In this document: one piece after another, positions 18,412 to 30,600 of the stretch
Numbering within the stretch: position 1 is the stretch's first letter
How the letters are laid out: every line of letters begins with the position of its first letter
Source: Maylandia zebra
Taxonomy: Eukaryota > Chordata > Actinopteri > Cichliformes > Cichlidae
Assembly (NCBI RefSeq): GCF_041146795.1
Contig: NC_135181.1
Span: 645,001 to 709,000 of the forward strand
Direction of reading: 5' to 3'
DNA length: 64,000 bases
Notes under the pieces: generated by a model
Databases searched by the model: none
What the model was told of the DNA's origin: nothing
Seen by the model: the letters and a program-made list of their open reading frames with translations, nothing else
Position numbers and translations under genes: made by a program

Positions 18412-21400
18412 ATGTCATTGGTGTGAAAAAAGGCTCTTGATTTAAGACTGAAAGCGCCGTACCTGTGCACACACGTGGGGGAAGTGGCTGCATGTGTGGT
18501 GCTGGTAATCTCTCCTGCAGGTACACAAGTGTTTACAAGAAGCATTTTAAAATCCCCGATCAATCCACACCTCGGTGTGTGTGGGTGGCAGCTCCCACGG
18601 TCGACACAGACCTCAGAACTGTTTAGGAAGTCGGCGTTCAACCTCACCCTTCTCACTTTTTCATTCTGGTTATGTGCTGGTGTCAGTTTCTCAGGTTTGC
18701 CAAAGGTCAGATGTGGCAGCGCCTCACAATCACTGCTCTGAGAATAAACTGAACTGCGGCTGCGATCGTGCTGAAGATAAGAGTGTGAACTCGACCCGCC
18801 TCAGCAACAGCGTTTCGTTTCTCTGCCACCATCCAGGACGCGGGGCCTTGAGGTCTGAACTCCTACGCCCGATTCAGCCCGTGACGTGTCAGTCGCCGTC
18901 GTTCCTCGCAGCTGCAGCCACAGTTCGATCGTAACAAATATTATTTTAAATGGGGCGATTATTCAGTACCGGGTTTGGCATCTTATATTGTCCTGGTCTA
19001 CTCTGAGTATTTCCACACAGAAAATAAAAGTACAGGTGAAATGAAACTGTAAAGCTAATCGGAGCATGTTTGGTGTGCAGACCACAGGCTGCAAAGAGCA
19101 GATTTGGGTGCTGTTTGCAAAAACCCCAAAGATCGAAGCAGAGAAATCTTTATTAACACGAATATGGTGTTAATGTTTCTTCTTTGTAGTTTGAGAAAAA
19201 GGAAACGTGTGCAGCATTTTGTATGAGCACATTTCTTACTCCTGTGTGAAATATCGTGTTTGGGACGTTGTCTGCACGACACAGATGTGTGACCGTGTTT
19301 TACACACAGCTGCAGACGCTCGCCGTTTTACCTCTGACCTTATCTCCTCGTACATCGCGCTTTGGATCAAACCTCCATACGACCTGTCGCCCAGTTTTTG
19401 TGTAATTTGGCGAAGCTCAGCTTCTTCCTTCCTCAAGAACGGCTTCGTGCGAGCCTCCACCCCACTGAGAGCATTTCTGAGCAGCTGAAGGATGTTTTGC
19501 TGGTGTCTCTCCCGTTAAGTACGTGACTTTAGGATACTTCTCATTTCTACAAGGACTGGATTAAACATAAAATCAGCCAATGAGAAAAGAGTTTTTTGAA
19601 AGACCTTCAGAAATAGAAAATATAAATACATTAGGGCTGAAGACTTTGTTTTACAGTACTGTAAATGACTTTGCAGTGTCATTCTTATAAATCTGATATC
19701 AAATCATTTATATATAAACTTTACGTGTATCAGCTTTGTGGTTATGGTAAACCCAGCGCCTCATTTCACATAAAAAGCGTGGGATTCATTAGTTGACCTC
19801 ATTGACGTGTTTTCAGTTTCCATTGCACGAGTCCATCAGCGGCTCAGCGCTGCTCTGTAATTCCCTTTAACTCACTTTTTTTACCCTAGCTTTCAGAGCC
19901 ATACTTGTGAAAGAAGCCATATCAATAAATAATCTTGAACTTGGGAATAATTATGCTGTTTGACTGTTACATAACCCGCCATAACTGAGAAATACATTTG
20001 GCTGCTGTGTCTGAGTAAGGAAGTGATGCTTGTTCAAAGAACATAACAATACAAAAAGAAATAATCTGTTCATCCTAAATCCACTGAGACTTGAATCAGG
20101 TCTTTTATGGTGAGTGTGAGGCTGTTAACACTGTGGCACTCGTTTGTTTCAACCTGATTTACACCAACTCCCATGTAAATGGGAGCGCGTGCTTCCCTTT
20201 AACTCCCCGCTCTGTGGTTACATTATTAAAATAGAACATCTTAAAATTGTTTGTTTATATGGAAAAACGGCTACACTCGCCGACTGCACCATAAAGTGAA
20301 CAGCCTGGCCATAACTTCACTTCAGTTGATATCTCTCTAAAACACTGTGTTTGGGACACTCAGGCTTTGGTTCATTTTTAAAGGTTTGAAACATTAGAGA
20401 ACTCAGCTTGGCTTTAATTGGAAAGTTTGACACAATGGGATAATAATTAAGTTGTTATTTTTTTCATAGTGTGTCAGTTGAGAAAGCAAGTGTCCGTCTG
20501 GTGTGTCCGCTGTAAATATAAGCTAGTTAGCTTTGTTTAGCTTAGCTTGGCTTGTTTTAAAGACTGGAAATGGGAAAGTCCTCAAGTTAATCCAGCTAAA
20601 GAAGTTTACAGCACATTAAAACACACAGCCTACCTCAACATGGACTGTTTATACTTAATGTACAAATGAAACAATCAGAATGTCAGTTTTGGCAGATTTG
20701 AACTGCCATAGCTTGCCATAGCTTTATGCTAGGTAAGCTAACTATTCCTCTTTAATTAATGAATATCAAGTAGTATCAAAAACTCTCAACAATTCTTAAA
20801 TTGGTACGACAGCCAATAAATGGACTTTATAGATATGGCGTTCCTGGGCCTGCGCTCTCCTGGAGATCTTGGTTTTGGGATCTGCGGGAGCCGCTCGCCT
20901 ACTTTGGGGCCACTGCACCGAGGCCTCCAGTTACCACGCAGACCACTGCTGCCTTCACCCTCGGTCCTTCTCCAGCTTCTCGTGTTCATTCTTCCCGATG
21001 TTGCTATCAGTTGGTGTTGCTACATCTATCACTAGAGCTGTTTGTCCGTCTGTATCTGGAAGTCCAACGGGATCTTAGCTCGGCCATTCTCAGTCAGAAA
21101 GAAACTTCTTTATTTAAAAATGAAGTTTTTTAAAACCCATGTTTGATTGTTGAGTTTCTATAGTACTGTTGGTTTGCCTGATTTTAGATGGCTTTGTGCT
21201 TTTACCTGAGCTATCTGGGCCAAACTGGGGCTTCTAAAAGCACTTTACATGAAAGCTAAAGAGCTTGGAAAGAAAGCTTCTTCGGTGTTCTTCAGAAACC
21301 ATTTCTCCTAACTTCACTATATATGTTACACAAGGAGAGAAGATGTTATCACATGGCTTGCATTTAAGAAGTATGTTGATTCATTACCAGAAGCTGTGTC

Positions 21401-21592
21401 AGCATTTCCTTGACCTACATTGTTTAGAGTGAGTTTGTGCGTAGGTGTAGTTACTAGCGTACCATTTTCTATGTTTCAGAAAAAACAGAAAAAGTTGATG
21501 CAGTTCAGCTTAATTTGTTTGTTCCTGTTTGTTTCTTAAAGTGATAAAAGTTACAACTTGATGTGAGTCGAGATAATCAGAGCTCTGCGGAT

Positions 21593-21651
<59 letters not shown>

Positions 21652-22259
21652 CACACACACACACAGAGTAATTGTCACTATTTCACTTTGCTTTTTGATA
21701 AACGAAATTCCTTGCAACTGCATTTGAACACCCGTATCACATTTTACACCTTGAATTTGACTTTCACATCAATCCCTGCTAATTTTGTTTGTTGCTGAAC
21801 ATTTCCCCCGATGAAACTGTGAAGCAGATTATAATTTTCCCAACAACTTCAAAACGACGGAGGGGTGCAGGACAGCTTCCACACCTTTGTCTGACACCTT
21901 CTGAAAGTGTCAACATTGAACGTTTGTGCAGGGCAATTATACTTTCTGTAGCAGGTCAAAATGGGGTCAAATGAAAAAAAAACCCCCAAAGACCTTAAGA
22001 GTTTTGAAGATTTCATAGTAAATATGCTACATGATACAATCACACATAACACGCACAGTTAGTCGGCACGGAAACAAAACTCTTTTCGAATATCAGCCGC
22101 GTTTCTTCAGAATCGGTGACAGTCAGAGCGGAAATGCATCTCACATGTTGCCAGCACACCAACTCAGTGTGCCGGCGTATAACCGCTGCTCGACTGCAGA
22201 CGTTACAGGATACCACAGGAGGGCTTCACAGTTACGCTGGGCTTTGAGGCAACACAGTC
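18412..22259. other. mcm3 to il17a/f intergenic region
   Basis: No second IL-17 gene or other exon was recognised on either strand. The segment at about 20780-21110 is GC-richer than its surroundings and looks like a dispersed retroelement relic, but I cannot name it. The right end should contain the il17a/f promoter and 5' UTR. Confidence 0.5.
21597..21665. repeat. (AC)n microsatellite
   Basis: Nearly perfect dinucleotide run with one GC interruption. Confidence 0.95.
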
Positions 22260-24961
22260 ATGCTGCTGGTGAGTCGAGCTGCTTTATCCTTAACTTTTAT
22301 CGGTGATTATTAAATTAGAGCCACTTTTAGACAATGTAATGTAAAAAAGTAGCACATTTGATTTCTGAACACTTATTTCATGACGCTGTCCCAAAATCAG
22401 GATGCCGACATTTTCCCTAATCTGTAACGCACGGCAGTGATTAAAAACAAAATGCCTTTTGGATTTATTCACTGATTATCCAGCCAACTAGGAACTGGCA
22501 GCAGTCGTAAAGTTCTATTTTCTTTGCTCACATGTGTTCTAGCTGATGAAGCACTTTGACACGCTGTGGCCTGCGCGCTCTTGTCTTGCTTAGGTGTTGA
22601 GAGCTTTGCTGGTCCTGAGTTTGGCTCCCCTGCTGCACGGCGCCAGGAAAAGCCAGTCGGTCTCAGCAAAGCTGGGGCCCAGAGCTGGACTGAAGGGCAA
22701 CAGTGTGAGGTTGGTTATAGATCCTTCAGTGCTGCCGCACTTCACCGCAAAATCTCCCTCAAGCATCGCCAACATGTCTCTGTCACCGTGGACGTACATG
22801 TAAGACCCTGCTGTTATTCATCTATGTTTCACTGGGCCATGTTAATCTTTAGGTTACAGTGTTTTTTCTCTGACCCATCCGTCCGCAGTGACTCGTCCGT
22901 GGACTCTCGTTTGCCCAAGCATATCTCAAACGCCCAGTGCCTCACCACTGGCTGTCTGAGTCCACAGGGGGGAGGGGAGGATAGAGGCCTGGAGGCTAAA
23001 CCCATCAAGTACGAAGTTCTGGTCCTCCACAGGTGAGCTGCTGTGGAAAATACTCGCTTTGCACTTGGTTTTGTTTTCATCAGAACAGCTAGAATTGCTC
23101 TTGTGTTCAGTTTCAGTTCATTTGCAGACAGCCCTGATAATAGAAAGAATCCAGATTGAAGCTCGTTGAGCACAAAGTACATAAAGAGACAACAGCCACA
23201 GAAATGTAGGAGCTCAGTGCAGGGATACAGTTTTCACCATCATCATCGGTGAAAGCTGTTCTACCAACGGAGCGCAGTCACAGACAAACACGGCGCTGGC
23301 GCTTGTTGGACATTTCTCTCCGTACTTCACGTCCTGATATGACTGCGCAGGTCTCAAACAGGAAGAAGCAGCAGGTCTTTCCACTTAACCTAGAAAACAG
23401 GAGCCGCTGGGTGTTTCCATGCCGATGCCGACTGACCACATTTTCTTCCTCACAATTTCTTTCTTAATATTTTAAACTTTTTAAAATCATCAGCTAAATT
23501 CAAAAACTGTAGATACGTTACAAAGTGTATCCAATGTTTTTCAATTAGTGTGCGGTGATCACTCGGACTTTAGTTTTCAAAGAAAGGACTCGTTTTGTTT
23601 CAAATGTTATTCGTTTGTTGTTCAATAAATTCTGTGGTTAGTTTGTTTGTCACAATGTGATGCGCAACATTTAGCTTTGAGGGTTTTTTCTCTCCAAAAC
23701 TTTGTCATGAGTGGCATTAAAAATATTTTTTTTACTATTTAGTACTAAACGTTACTTTTAAAAAATACTTTACATTACAGTATTTACAATATTTAATAAT
23801 TTATACTACTACTACTACTAATAATAAATTAATACCCTGTCATTAGCCCTTTGGTATTTTTCCTTTACTTTTACTAAGTTTACTTTTTAATTAAACTATT
23901 TTTAAAACTATTTTTTAGTATTTTAATACACTTTGTGTGGATATGAACTGAAATATAAATCATTTTGAATCTAGTCTTCAAAGAAATCCCAAAGAGCTGC
24001 TTGTGTTGATCTGGACGTCGGACGTTTCGTCGCTCATCCAACTTCCTCAGAACAGAATCCACATTTTGGGATTTCCTTGCCTGGATAAGCATCAACACGT
24101 CTTTAAAGATTGTTTTCTCACACGTTTGTCACTCGGACCTCTTCCCAAACATCAGCGAATGAATGTGGGCGTCTGGTAGCTGAATAATGTTGAGGGTTTT
24201 TTGTTTGTTTTTTTAAAGTTTTGTATTTAGATCAACTATATTCCTCAATTTTCCAAAAGATCCATCAAATGAGTCTGCAGTCACCAGGTATCACTGTTTG
24301 ATAAACACAGTTTTAGAGGGTCCACGAGTGGGCGACGTGGATTCTTCAGCCTAATCTGTAACGTTGTGATCAGGGCCGTCCCATTTTGTGCTTTTGTCAT
24401 CAAATATAGCTCCATATCACCCGGGCTGTTTGGCACTGTTGTCATGCTGCAGAACCAATCAGATCCATCCTTTGTGGCAATCTGTGATAAAAACACAAAC
24501 ATCCTGAAAAACCGCAGTGCAGGTTGTGTACAGTAATGTGTTAGTTAGCAGGTCAAAGGCATTTCTATAGAAGCAGAACCACAGTATACATACAGATGTA
24601 CGTTCTGGTTTTTCACTGTTGTTTCCCATATAAACCACATTCAAGACAAAACAAAGATGTTTAGAAAGTCGTTGCATAGCTTGCAGCCTTTGCAAAATAC
24701 GTGTAACTGAATTAAACTGAGAGCCTTCATTTCATTTATCTCCCCCACATTATATAAAGCCCCTTCAAACACAGTGCTCTCGAAGGGGCTGTAACCTTTC
24801 AGTTATATATTTACAACTCTTTCCTGCATCACCACAGGGTCCTCAAACCGTCTAAGAAAAAAGGGAGGAAGGCGAGGAAGCAGTACATCTTCACACTGGG
24901 GACAGAGGTGATCACAGCTGGCTGTACCTGTGTGAGGCCCACTGTCATACCTCAGGGGTAG
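22260..24961 (+). CDS. il17a/f: Interleukin-17A/F-type cytokine, four coding exons, complete
   Basis: This is a secreted pro-inflammatory cytokine of the IL-17A/F group, acting through IL-17RA/RC-type receptors. Coding exons: 22260-22268 (ATGCTGCTG), 22594-22799, 22889-23032, 24838-24961. They join in phase to 483 nt, 160 residues plus TAG. The first 20 or so residues are a signal peptide (MLLVLRALLVLSLAPLLHG). The body has a potential N-glycosylation site (NMS), then SLSPW and the IL-17 core: Cys89 and Cys94 (AQCLTTGC) and Cys149 and Cys151 (GCTCVRP), the four cysteines of the cystine-knot-like fold. The short first exon is shared with mammalian IL17A. The intron between VLVLHR and VLKPSK (phase 2, 1.8 kb) is extra relative to the three-exon structure I know. 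The location 3' of mcm3 matches human IL17A/F. Which teleost paralogue (a/f1, 2 or 3) it is cannot be settled here. Confidence 0.92.
23985..24065 (-). repeat. Hammerhead-like motif, probable Penelope-type retroelement remnant
   Basis: The minus strand reads CTGAGGA (24050-24044), a short stem-loop GTTG...CGAC, then GAAAC (24028-24024) and an inverted repeat CGTC/GACG. The order CTGANGA-stem-GAAA is that of a hammerhead ribozyme core, with one additional A before the stem. Such motifs accompany Penelope-like elements. The relationship is inferred, and activity is uncertain. It lies in il17a/f intron 3. Confidence 0.4.
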
Positions 24962-25478
24962 GAAGGCGACGACTTGTGATGAACGCATTTCTTTCAGCAC
25001 GCTGTTTTTACCCTGTACTAACCTGCATTCTGCAAGTTTGCTTTAAGTTATAACAGGTTCAGATATGAAAGTAAAATGTGTAACATGAAAGAGTCATTTT
25101 TGACCTGTGTGATGTTTTAGTGCTTGCGTTTCCCCGTCTTAGCTGTTAGCAGTAGGGCTTGCTTTGTGACTCTGATAGCTTTAAACAGCTGCAAAGTGTG
25201 TGTCTGCCCCCTTGTGGTCGCGAGGGCTTTATTGTAACTTTAATCAGAGATGGTAGACGAAAGAATGTGAGCCTTGAATTGTTGTTGACATTATTTGTAC
25301 ATGATAAATAATATTAATTTTGTGGATATGTGTCTTTTTTATATTTGTTCCTATTTTATTCCTAATTCGGTATTTTGCTTTTTACATTTTATACGAACTA
25401 TTTTCATTTCATTGTAAACATTATAATTCATAATTAAAAATGTGTATCTTTAACATCTGAATCAGCTGTGACACAAAT

Positions 25479-25484
25479 AATAAA
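25479..25484 (+). terminator. il17a/f: Candidate polyadenylation signal of il17a/f
   Basis: AATAAA about 520 bases after the stop, within AT-rich 3' sequence. I saw no ATTTA instability pentamer between the stop and this signal. Confidence 0.4.
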
Positions 25485-26515
25485 CTCAGGTCAAATTATC
25501 TTTATGTTAATAAATGCATTTCACAGTATTTTTAATGACAGCATTATTTTTTGTTGGTCGCTCCTTTTTTTGTAAAATATTATAGACTCACATACATGTA
25601 ACTTTCATTTTAAGCTAAATATTAATTGACTATAGTGGCACTCGATGTCCATCTGCAAGCTGCCTTGCAACCCACCTTCATCCCAGCTCATCCTTTCTGC
25701 AAGTAAGTGCTTATGCGATACCCCCAGCCCCTGGGAGACACCTTTGACTGCTTTTTCCCTTGTAGGTAGCAGCTTATCTCTGCCTGCCCCAAACTATGAT
25801 GTAGTTTTAGTCATAATTTAAGCACCTAAACTCATTTAGGGTCAGTCTATTTTTTGCCAGCTGAAGATTATCGAATACTAAATCTGAAGTTGATTCAGTC
25901 GACTAAAATATAAATACATAAAAGTTTGTGTTTTTACCGAGAGTTGCTCTACACGTTTTACAAAGTGTCTTATTTTCTTTGACATCAGTTGCGAGATGTG
26001 TCCACTCTTTGCTTTCTCCTTGGCATCGACATTTTTTATGCTTTTTCAGGAGAAACATAGAGCATGAGAGCTAGTTGTACTTCCACCTCCGTTTCCTAGG
26101 GACTGAATGGTGTGCGTGGTAAACTTTGCTACACGAGGAGCTTACTTCTGATTGGATCACTTCCAAACTCCTCCCACCTTTCTACATGACTTGATTCGAT
26201 TAGATTGAATCTCGTCTCTCCAGAATTTTCTCATCTCATTTTTATTCCGGGACAAAGTCTCGGCACATTTCATCCTAGTTTTTCTACAGATTGCATGCAG
26301 TTGCAAACTGATAGCAGACTGAATGTCTTATGGCCATTTTATCACCACCCTGGTGAACCAACGTCGCTTTGCAAGTTGAATACACAGAGTGGCAATCATT
26401 GTGATTGTGCTGTGATATCCCAGCTACCAGTGTTTGTCTGTCACGGAAATCAGTGTCAAAAATATCACCATCAAATCTGAAAATTATGAGAAAGTTCGAG
26501 TTCAGCCAAGCTGCT
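25485..26515. other. il17a/f to stmn4 convergent intergenic region
   Basis: Both flanking genes end here, il17a/f from the left and stmn4 from the right. No coding or RNA gene was recognised. Confidence 0.5.
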
Positions 26516-26521
26516 TTTATT
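26516..26521 (-). terminator. stmn4: Candidate polyadenylation signal of stmn4
   Basis: Plus TTTATT is AATAAA on the minus strand, 1.1 kb beyond the stmn4 stop. This would give a 3' UTR of about 1.1 kb, plausible for a neuronal stathmin. Confidence 0.5.
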
Positions 26522-27446
26522 GATCATGCCAAATAGGTACAATCAACCCAGCCTTGAAGATATACAGCAACACACAGTTACAGCAAGTACAAAGCCCATG
26601 TACGACTCCCCCGTTACAGCGCAAACATTTGAGACACTTCAATCAAATCAGCATGACCAAACCACTTAAGCACATTTGATCCCCATTTTAATGTTTTAGG
26701 TTGGAATTGCTGTGAAAACCATAAACAATCAGAGACACCAAAGCAAGTCGGTCAGATCACAAATCGACCCACCGAAGCCAGAAATACGTCCAAACTGTGA
26801 ACTGCAGTCAGTCACTGTTTCACCTCCTCGTAATGTGAATGTTTTTACTGTATATGTTCACTGCTCTTCTGGTATGAATACCGTGTGTGCTTTGACTTGT
26901 GCTTAATGAAATAAGAGTGCAATCAGTGCTCTAACTCTAAGAGACTCAAATGCATGTCACTGATCTACGACTACACTACAGCTAAAGTCCCCCCCCCAGT
27001 TATTTGTTTCATATTCATAAAGCATTAGTGAGATTCACAGACAAACCCCAGACGGAGTGAAAGAAACAGTGAGAAGTATGAGCATGTGGACCGAGATCAC
27101 TTTGTGTTTTCATATTTAAAGCTGGTCCTGTGTATTTAATGAATCCTGGTTTTCAGTGGAGTGGAGTTGGTTATGGCTGAGTGAGGCTCTGAAACTACTG
27201 TGTCCAGTCTGAATAAAGCACATCACAGATTTTCAGGTTTTATGAGGTAATGATCACATACTTAGTCTAATTGGAGAGAAACTGCGACTCTGGCTGTGCC
27301 AAACTGGAAGCGTTGCCAAGAAAAAACACAGCTTCACTAAAATCATCTCCTGATGCTGAACACAGAAAACAGGAGCTCTAATTCCTTTTTTTTACTCAGT
27401 CATGATTGGATGGCTGTTCCTCTTTAAAAAACATTAGCGCCGACGT

Positions 27447-27463
27447 CCCCCCCCCCCCCCCCC
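27447..27463. repeat. C17 homopolymer in the stmn4 3' UTR
   Basis: Seventeen consecutive Cs, which would be a G17 run in the stmn4 transcript if the long 3' UTR is used. Confidence 0.9.
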
Positions 27464-27635
27464 TCCCACGTTCCTTTAGAAAAAAGAGAAATTTTAACAT
27501 CAAGAGTGGCTAAACTTTATACAGCTTGCTCAGAATCATCGCAGCATACATCAAATATGAAAACCAAAATCTCCCCTAGTTGCTGTTGAGTTCTTCTTTT
27601 AATGCACTGTTTTCCCCCTTTTTATTTTTTTTCGT

Positions 27636-30600
27636 CTACCGGCAGGCCTCCTCCTTCATCTCCTTGTTCTTCCTCACTTCCTCTGCATGTTTGTCCTGCC
27701 AGACACAGAAACATGAGTGCCATTATCATTTAGGAAGATATTTTCATTAATGAAGGAGACGCCGGCGTAAAGGTTTGAATGAGAGCGAGTGGGGAAGAAC
27801 TGAAAAAACTTTATTTCATTGCACTAATATTCATGGTTGCTGATCAGGTTTGTGAGCAGTGCCAAACCAGAAGAGAAAGTTCAGCTGAAGCTTCGCTTCA
27901 TTTACACTCAAAAAACTCGTGTTTAGCTCTCAGTGTGTGTTTGACGTTTTGCTCAATATGTCTCTCATGTCTGTAACTTTGTAGCTGAAACAGTAAAAAC
28001 ATGAACTTGTTGATGTTCACTCTGTGTTAGACTAAAACCAGCAACGTTTCATTAGTGTTGCTACAAGTTGCCTGGCAACAAGTTGCCTGGCAACAAGTTG
28101 CCTGGCAACAAGTTGCCTGGCAACAAGTTGCCTGGCAACAAGTTGCCTGGCAACAAGTTTGGGTTCAGAAATAACACACGAGACAGTAAAGAGTCGTTTT
28201 CACAGTCTGCGATACACATGGACAAATATCAGTGTAACTTCATCCGAAGCTATTAGCTGGCTGTGAGAAAATATAAAACTGCTGCCCTCTAACTTCAAAG
28301 CTTGCATAAATCCTTTTTAGCAAGAGAAAAAGAAGAAAAACATTCAAAAGTCAAATTTAAAAGACAGTTTGCAATAATGTAGCAAACCTCCCCACAGACT
28401 CCCACGTTTAACTGTCCAACTACGCTGCACCAAACAGCAGGTTTACAGCCCAGTACAAAAACGGTCCCTGCCATATTAACTCTACGGTGGGTCAGGCTCA
28501 TCCATCTGGATACAGATCAGGCTTAAGGTTAAGGGCGTGGCTATTTATGATTGACAGGTGTGCAGGGAGCTGATTCCTGTCTGCAAAAGCAAAATAAAAA
28601 GGAGTTTCTACGTTATCCCAGGATATCATGAAGACTGGATGAAAAGAGAAGCAGCAGAGTTTGTCTCTCCAAAGTTAAACGTGTTCTGTTTGAACAAAGA
28701 CACATAAACGACCTTTTCATGCTGCTTTATTTTACTAAAGTCAAAGATGGGCCAGATTGCCTCCATAGTTAAAGCACAAATACATGTGCATATATAAAAC
28801 ATATGGTTGGCCTGGTGTCGTAAAAGTAACATTAATATGACATTTGTGACAATGCTGTCGAACTACTACATGTCATATGTTACACTGACACATCAGCACC
28901 ACAAAAACCTTGCTCAGCATTATCAGCACTGGATTTTTACCTAACCCCCCCAAACAAAAATAATGGTCCCACGTGGGAGATGAACCCTGGTGTTCTGTGG
29001 CTGTCTGCTGTGTGAGAAACCACACAAAGCAATGATTGTTTGAGATCAGTTTGCAGACCTCCCCTCTAACGGTCGGGAGGCTCGGGGCTTAATCGCGGCC
29101 ACGTTACCTTCTCCTGCAGCCTCTCCAGCATGGCTGCCAGCAGAGCCTCCCTGTTCTCCTTGTTGGCCTCCATCTTCTGCTCCAGCTTCTCCTTGGCGTT
29201 CTTGATGAAGTTGTTGTTCTCCTCAAAAGCTTTCTGGATCACCTCGCGCTCATGCTCTCTCTTCTCCGCCAGGTGCTTCAGCAGCTCCGCCTCCTGGCAC
29301 TGGAGGAAGATGGAGAAGTGAAGGCAGCTGCTCATCCTTTACACAATACTCAGACTGCAGGTGATAAGCAGGCTGTTTGCAGTTTTCACCTATTTCAACA
29401 AAGTTCAACTGTCAAACATGTTCTAGTTGAAGGGTGCAGACACAAACTGAAATGTGTGCGGTTGTCAGCACCTGTAATCTTTGTCCTCAGGTGGGCCAAA
29501 CCTCATAACTAATACATTAGATCACTGTGAGCCAGTAAAGCCAAAGAAATTGGAATTGCCTCGTTTCCAGAGAGCGCTCTTCCATCTCTAACAATCTTTT
29601 CACTCTCCTCACCTTTCCCCTGTTTGTCTCTTGCCCTCGCTCCATCATCCTCTCTGATGGATGAATATGAATCATTGTCTTTGTGTCCTCACAGGATTGT
29701 CTCTGCTCTTTCATCTGCCTCTTTTCATCTCCCCCAGCTCAGTTCCTTCTTTCCGTTAAATCCAATACTCCCTCCCACTTCCCCTTCATTCATTTTAAGC
29801 CTATTTCCGTCTCTCCGATAAATCACACAAAGAGTGCTAACAGATGTTTAACAATGGCGGAACGAGCCACAAACAGCGGATGTTTTCTGGCGGTTCAGAT
29901 GACGCGCCCGCTCCCTCACCTTTCGCCTCTCTTCAGCCGCCTCTAACTTCTTCTGGATCTCCTCCAGGGATGGGTCGCGGCGCTGCGGCATGGAGGCATT
30001 GAGTTCAGGCAAGCCGTCAAAAGACGGGGGCTTGAGGATGACCTCGAAGGCCTGGCCCGATGTGCGTTTGTTCAGCTCGATAACTTCTACGTCTTTGATG
30101 ACGCACCAGGCCAAGTCCACTGCATCTGTGTTGGTGGATAGCAGCATTTACTGTCAGAGCTGAATCCATGACCTCATCTTAGTTTGTCTTTAACATCGCC
30201 ATCATGTTATATTTTAAAACATGGAAACACGTTCAGAGAAAAGAACAAGAACAAAAAGATCTTGAGTCTATTCTGTGTACTGGAGGATGGCTGAACGATA
30301 GCAGCAGGGTTGGTTTTGCTTCTTTTAAATATATATATCTATTTAAATAAACAAACACAAACCCTTCCTCACAGGCAAGCCAGCGTTTTGTTCATCTCCA
30401 TGATTCAACTGAAGCTGGACTAATGTGCTGTATCTCGAGGTTAGAGAGACCAGTCGTCTATAATGAGATCCCTGTAAACAGACCGACTGAACTCACTTTA
30501 TTTAATAAGAAATGTCAACGTGTGCTTTAAAATCGAATCAAGCTAAATGTCTGAGTATTTATACAGTTTCATACATATTAGGGGGTTAATCAGTAATTTT

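Noticed and set aside
18575-18934. 119-codon plus-strand frame with several cysteines, considered as a second IL-17 gene
   Set aside because: The cysteine spacing does not match IL-17 and there is no signal peptide or splice pattern.
20801-21133. 110-codon plus-strand frame in a GC-richer patch
   Set aside because: Looks like a dispersed repeat relic; several overlapping frames are equally open and none resembles a known protein.
28064-28158. CRISPR-like array
   Set aside because: The units are contiguous with no unique spacers, and the host is a vertebrate.
28068-28256. 62-codon frame with repeated LPGNK units
   Set aside because: The repeat is the six-copy 15-bp X-box array read in one frame; there is no other coding evidence.
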